Shown here in pieces: positions 5,439-5,997 of a stretch of 5,997 bases of DNA (the first letter of the stretch is position 1; each line of letters begins with the position of its first letter). This DNA is from Bacillota bacterium (GTDB lineage Bacteria > Bacillota > Clostridia > Christensenellales > Borkfalkiaceae). The stretch covers positions 1 to 5,997 of the forward strand of contig QAKM01000020.1 of NCBI GenBank assembly GCA_003343805.1, read 5' to 3'. The position numbers and the translations under genes are program-made. The notes below the pieces were generated by a model. The model had not been told where the DNA came from. It saw only the letters and a program-made list of their open reading frames with translations, and made no database searches.

Positions 5439-5548
5439 ACCGCCTTTTAGGCGAAAAATAAGAGCCGCGGGTGCGGCGAGCGAACGACAACGGCCGCCCA
5501 AAGCGGCAAGAATCAAAAAAGCCGAGCAAAGCGGCAGGGAGGGATCAA

Positions 5549-5965
5549 ATGTCTCAACGGGCAGAACAGGCAAGAGAGAACTTTTTAAGCGGCATGAACT
5601 GTGCGCAGTCGGTGGCGGCGGCGTTTGCAGATATCCTGCCCATTGCACGAGAGCAGCTTTTAGCGGCGTCGCGGCCACTCGGCGGCGGCATCGGGCGGCT
5701 GAGGGAGATGTGCGGCACCGTCGCGGCGGCGGCGATGTGCCTGGGGATGCTCTTCCCCGACGTTTCCAAGAACAACATTTACGCCCTCGTACAGGAGCAC
5801 GCCTATAAGTTCCGCGAGAAAAATAAGACCTTCCTCTGCGGCGAGCTTTTGAACAATGCGGGGCTGCCCGCCGAGACAGAGCCCGTCGCCGAGCCGCGCA
5901 CGCCCGAGTATGACGAGAAGCGCCCCTGCCCGCAGCTCGTCTTTGACGCTGCCGCGATTTTATAG
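5549..5965 (+). CDS. C_GCAxxG_C_C family putative redox protein
   Basis: This is a small cysteine-rich protein of the family named for its C_GCAxxG_C_C motif, common in anaerobes and thought to be redox-active or to bind metal; the exact role is unknown. The 138 residues show the family pattern: FLSGMNCAQSV with Cys18, the glycine-rich LGGGIGR (44-50), EMCGTVAAAAMCLGM with Cys55 and Cys64, FLCGELL with Cys97, and the terminal RPCPQLVFDAA with Cys127. The common GCA is NCA here, as in many members. Length is typical and no signal peptide or membrane helix is evident. The frame is open from 5471, but the upstream part is basic low-complexity sequence. ATG at 5549 has GGGAGGG (5537-5543) upstream and is chosen. 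It follows the MBL gene by 110 bases on the same strand. Confidence 0.88.
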   Translation: MSQRAEQARENFLSGMNCAQSVAAAFADILPIAREQLLAASRPLGGGIGRLREMCGTVAAAAMCLGMLFPDVSKNNIYALVQEHAYKFREKNKTFLCGELLNNAGLPAETEPVAEPRTPEYDEKRPCPQLVFDAAAIL

Positions 5966-5997
5966 GAGATGCTCCTTTCGCGGGGTGTATTGCAGGC
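5966..5997 (+). other. Short tail after the last gene, no supported feature
   Basis: Thirty-two bases remain after the stop. An ATG at 5969 stays open to the window end, but GGAG touches it directly, which is too close for a ribosome binding site. GGAG-ATG-CTCC is also a small palindrome. I cannot support a gene start here. Confidence 0.4.

Noticed and set aside
5441..5453. Small hairpin CGCCT-TTT-AGGCG after the MBL gene as a terminator
   Set aside because: It has only a 5-bp stem and is followed by As rather than Ts on the plus strand. On the minus strand the Ts precede the stem.

Overview
The window reads as a piece of a GC-rich bacterial chromosome, most likely an anaerobic Bacillota (Clostridia-type, perhaps gut-associated). 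This is inferred from strong AAGGAG/GGAGG ribosome binding sites, a LuxS and SAH-nucleosidase pair, a C_GCAxxG_C_C redox protein typical of anaerobes, and a Clostridia-style tyrosine recombinase. There is no rRNA, tRNA or other taxonomic marker, so the assignment is tentative. Six complete genes and one integrase are supported; no CRISPR array, tRNA or insertion sequence is visible.

Left edge (1-~91): this part is probably not native. Bases 1-72 copy the integrase interior at 4465-4536 exactly. Identity stops where a near-perfect (18/19) Tn5/Nextera mosaic end begins (73-91), in the orientation of adapter read-through. The simplest explanation is a library or assembly chimera.

Minus-strand operon (2002 to 115): mtnN (MTA/SAH nucleosidase), luxS (S-ribosylhomocysteine lyase) and ung (uracil-DNA glycosylase). 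MtnN and LuxS perform consecutive steps of S-adenosylhomocysteine recycling: SAH to S-ribosylhomocysteine plus adenine, then homocysteine plus the AI-2 precursor DPD. ung overlaps luxS by 4 bases (ATGA) and is probably translationally coupled. A good extended -10 promoter lies upstream of mtnN.

Divergent plus-strand gene (2215-3459): a 414-residue protein of unrecognised role with a ferritin-like diiron ligand pattern. Its promoter appears to interlock with the mtnN promoter, and its leader holds a GC hairpin followed by six Ts just before the ribosome binding site.

Intergenic 3460-3641: two long perfect GC hairpins in tandem, then an AT-rich hairpin with a T tract that ends just before the integrase ribosome binding site.

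Plus-strand right half: a complete, apparently catalytically competent tyrosine recombinase (3642-4619) with no other mobile-element genes nearby; an MBL-fold metallohydrolase (4662-5438), whose promoter overlaps the integrase stop codon and predicts a leaderless or nearly leaderless mRNA; and a C_GCAxxG_C_C family protein (5549-5965). The main points of interest are the adapter chimera, the interlocked divergent promoters, the two hairpin-bearing leaders, the lone integrase and the leaderless MBL gene. I do not see a convincing new multi-gene system.
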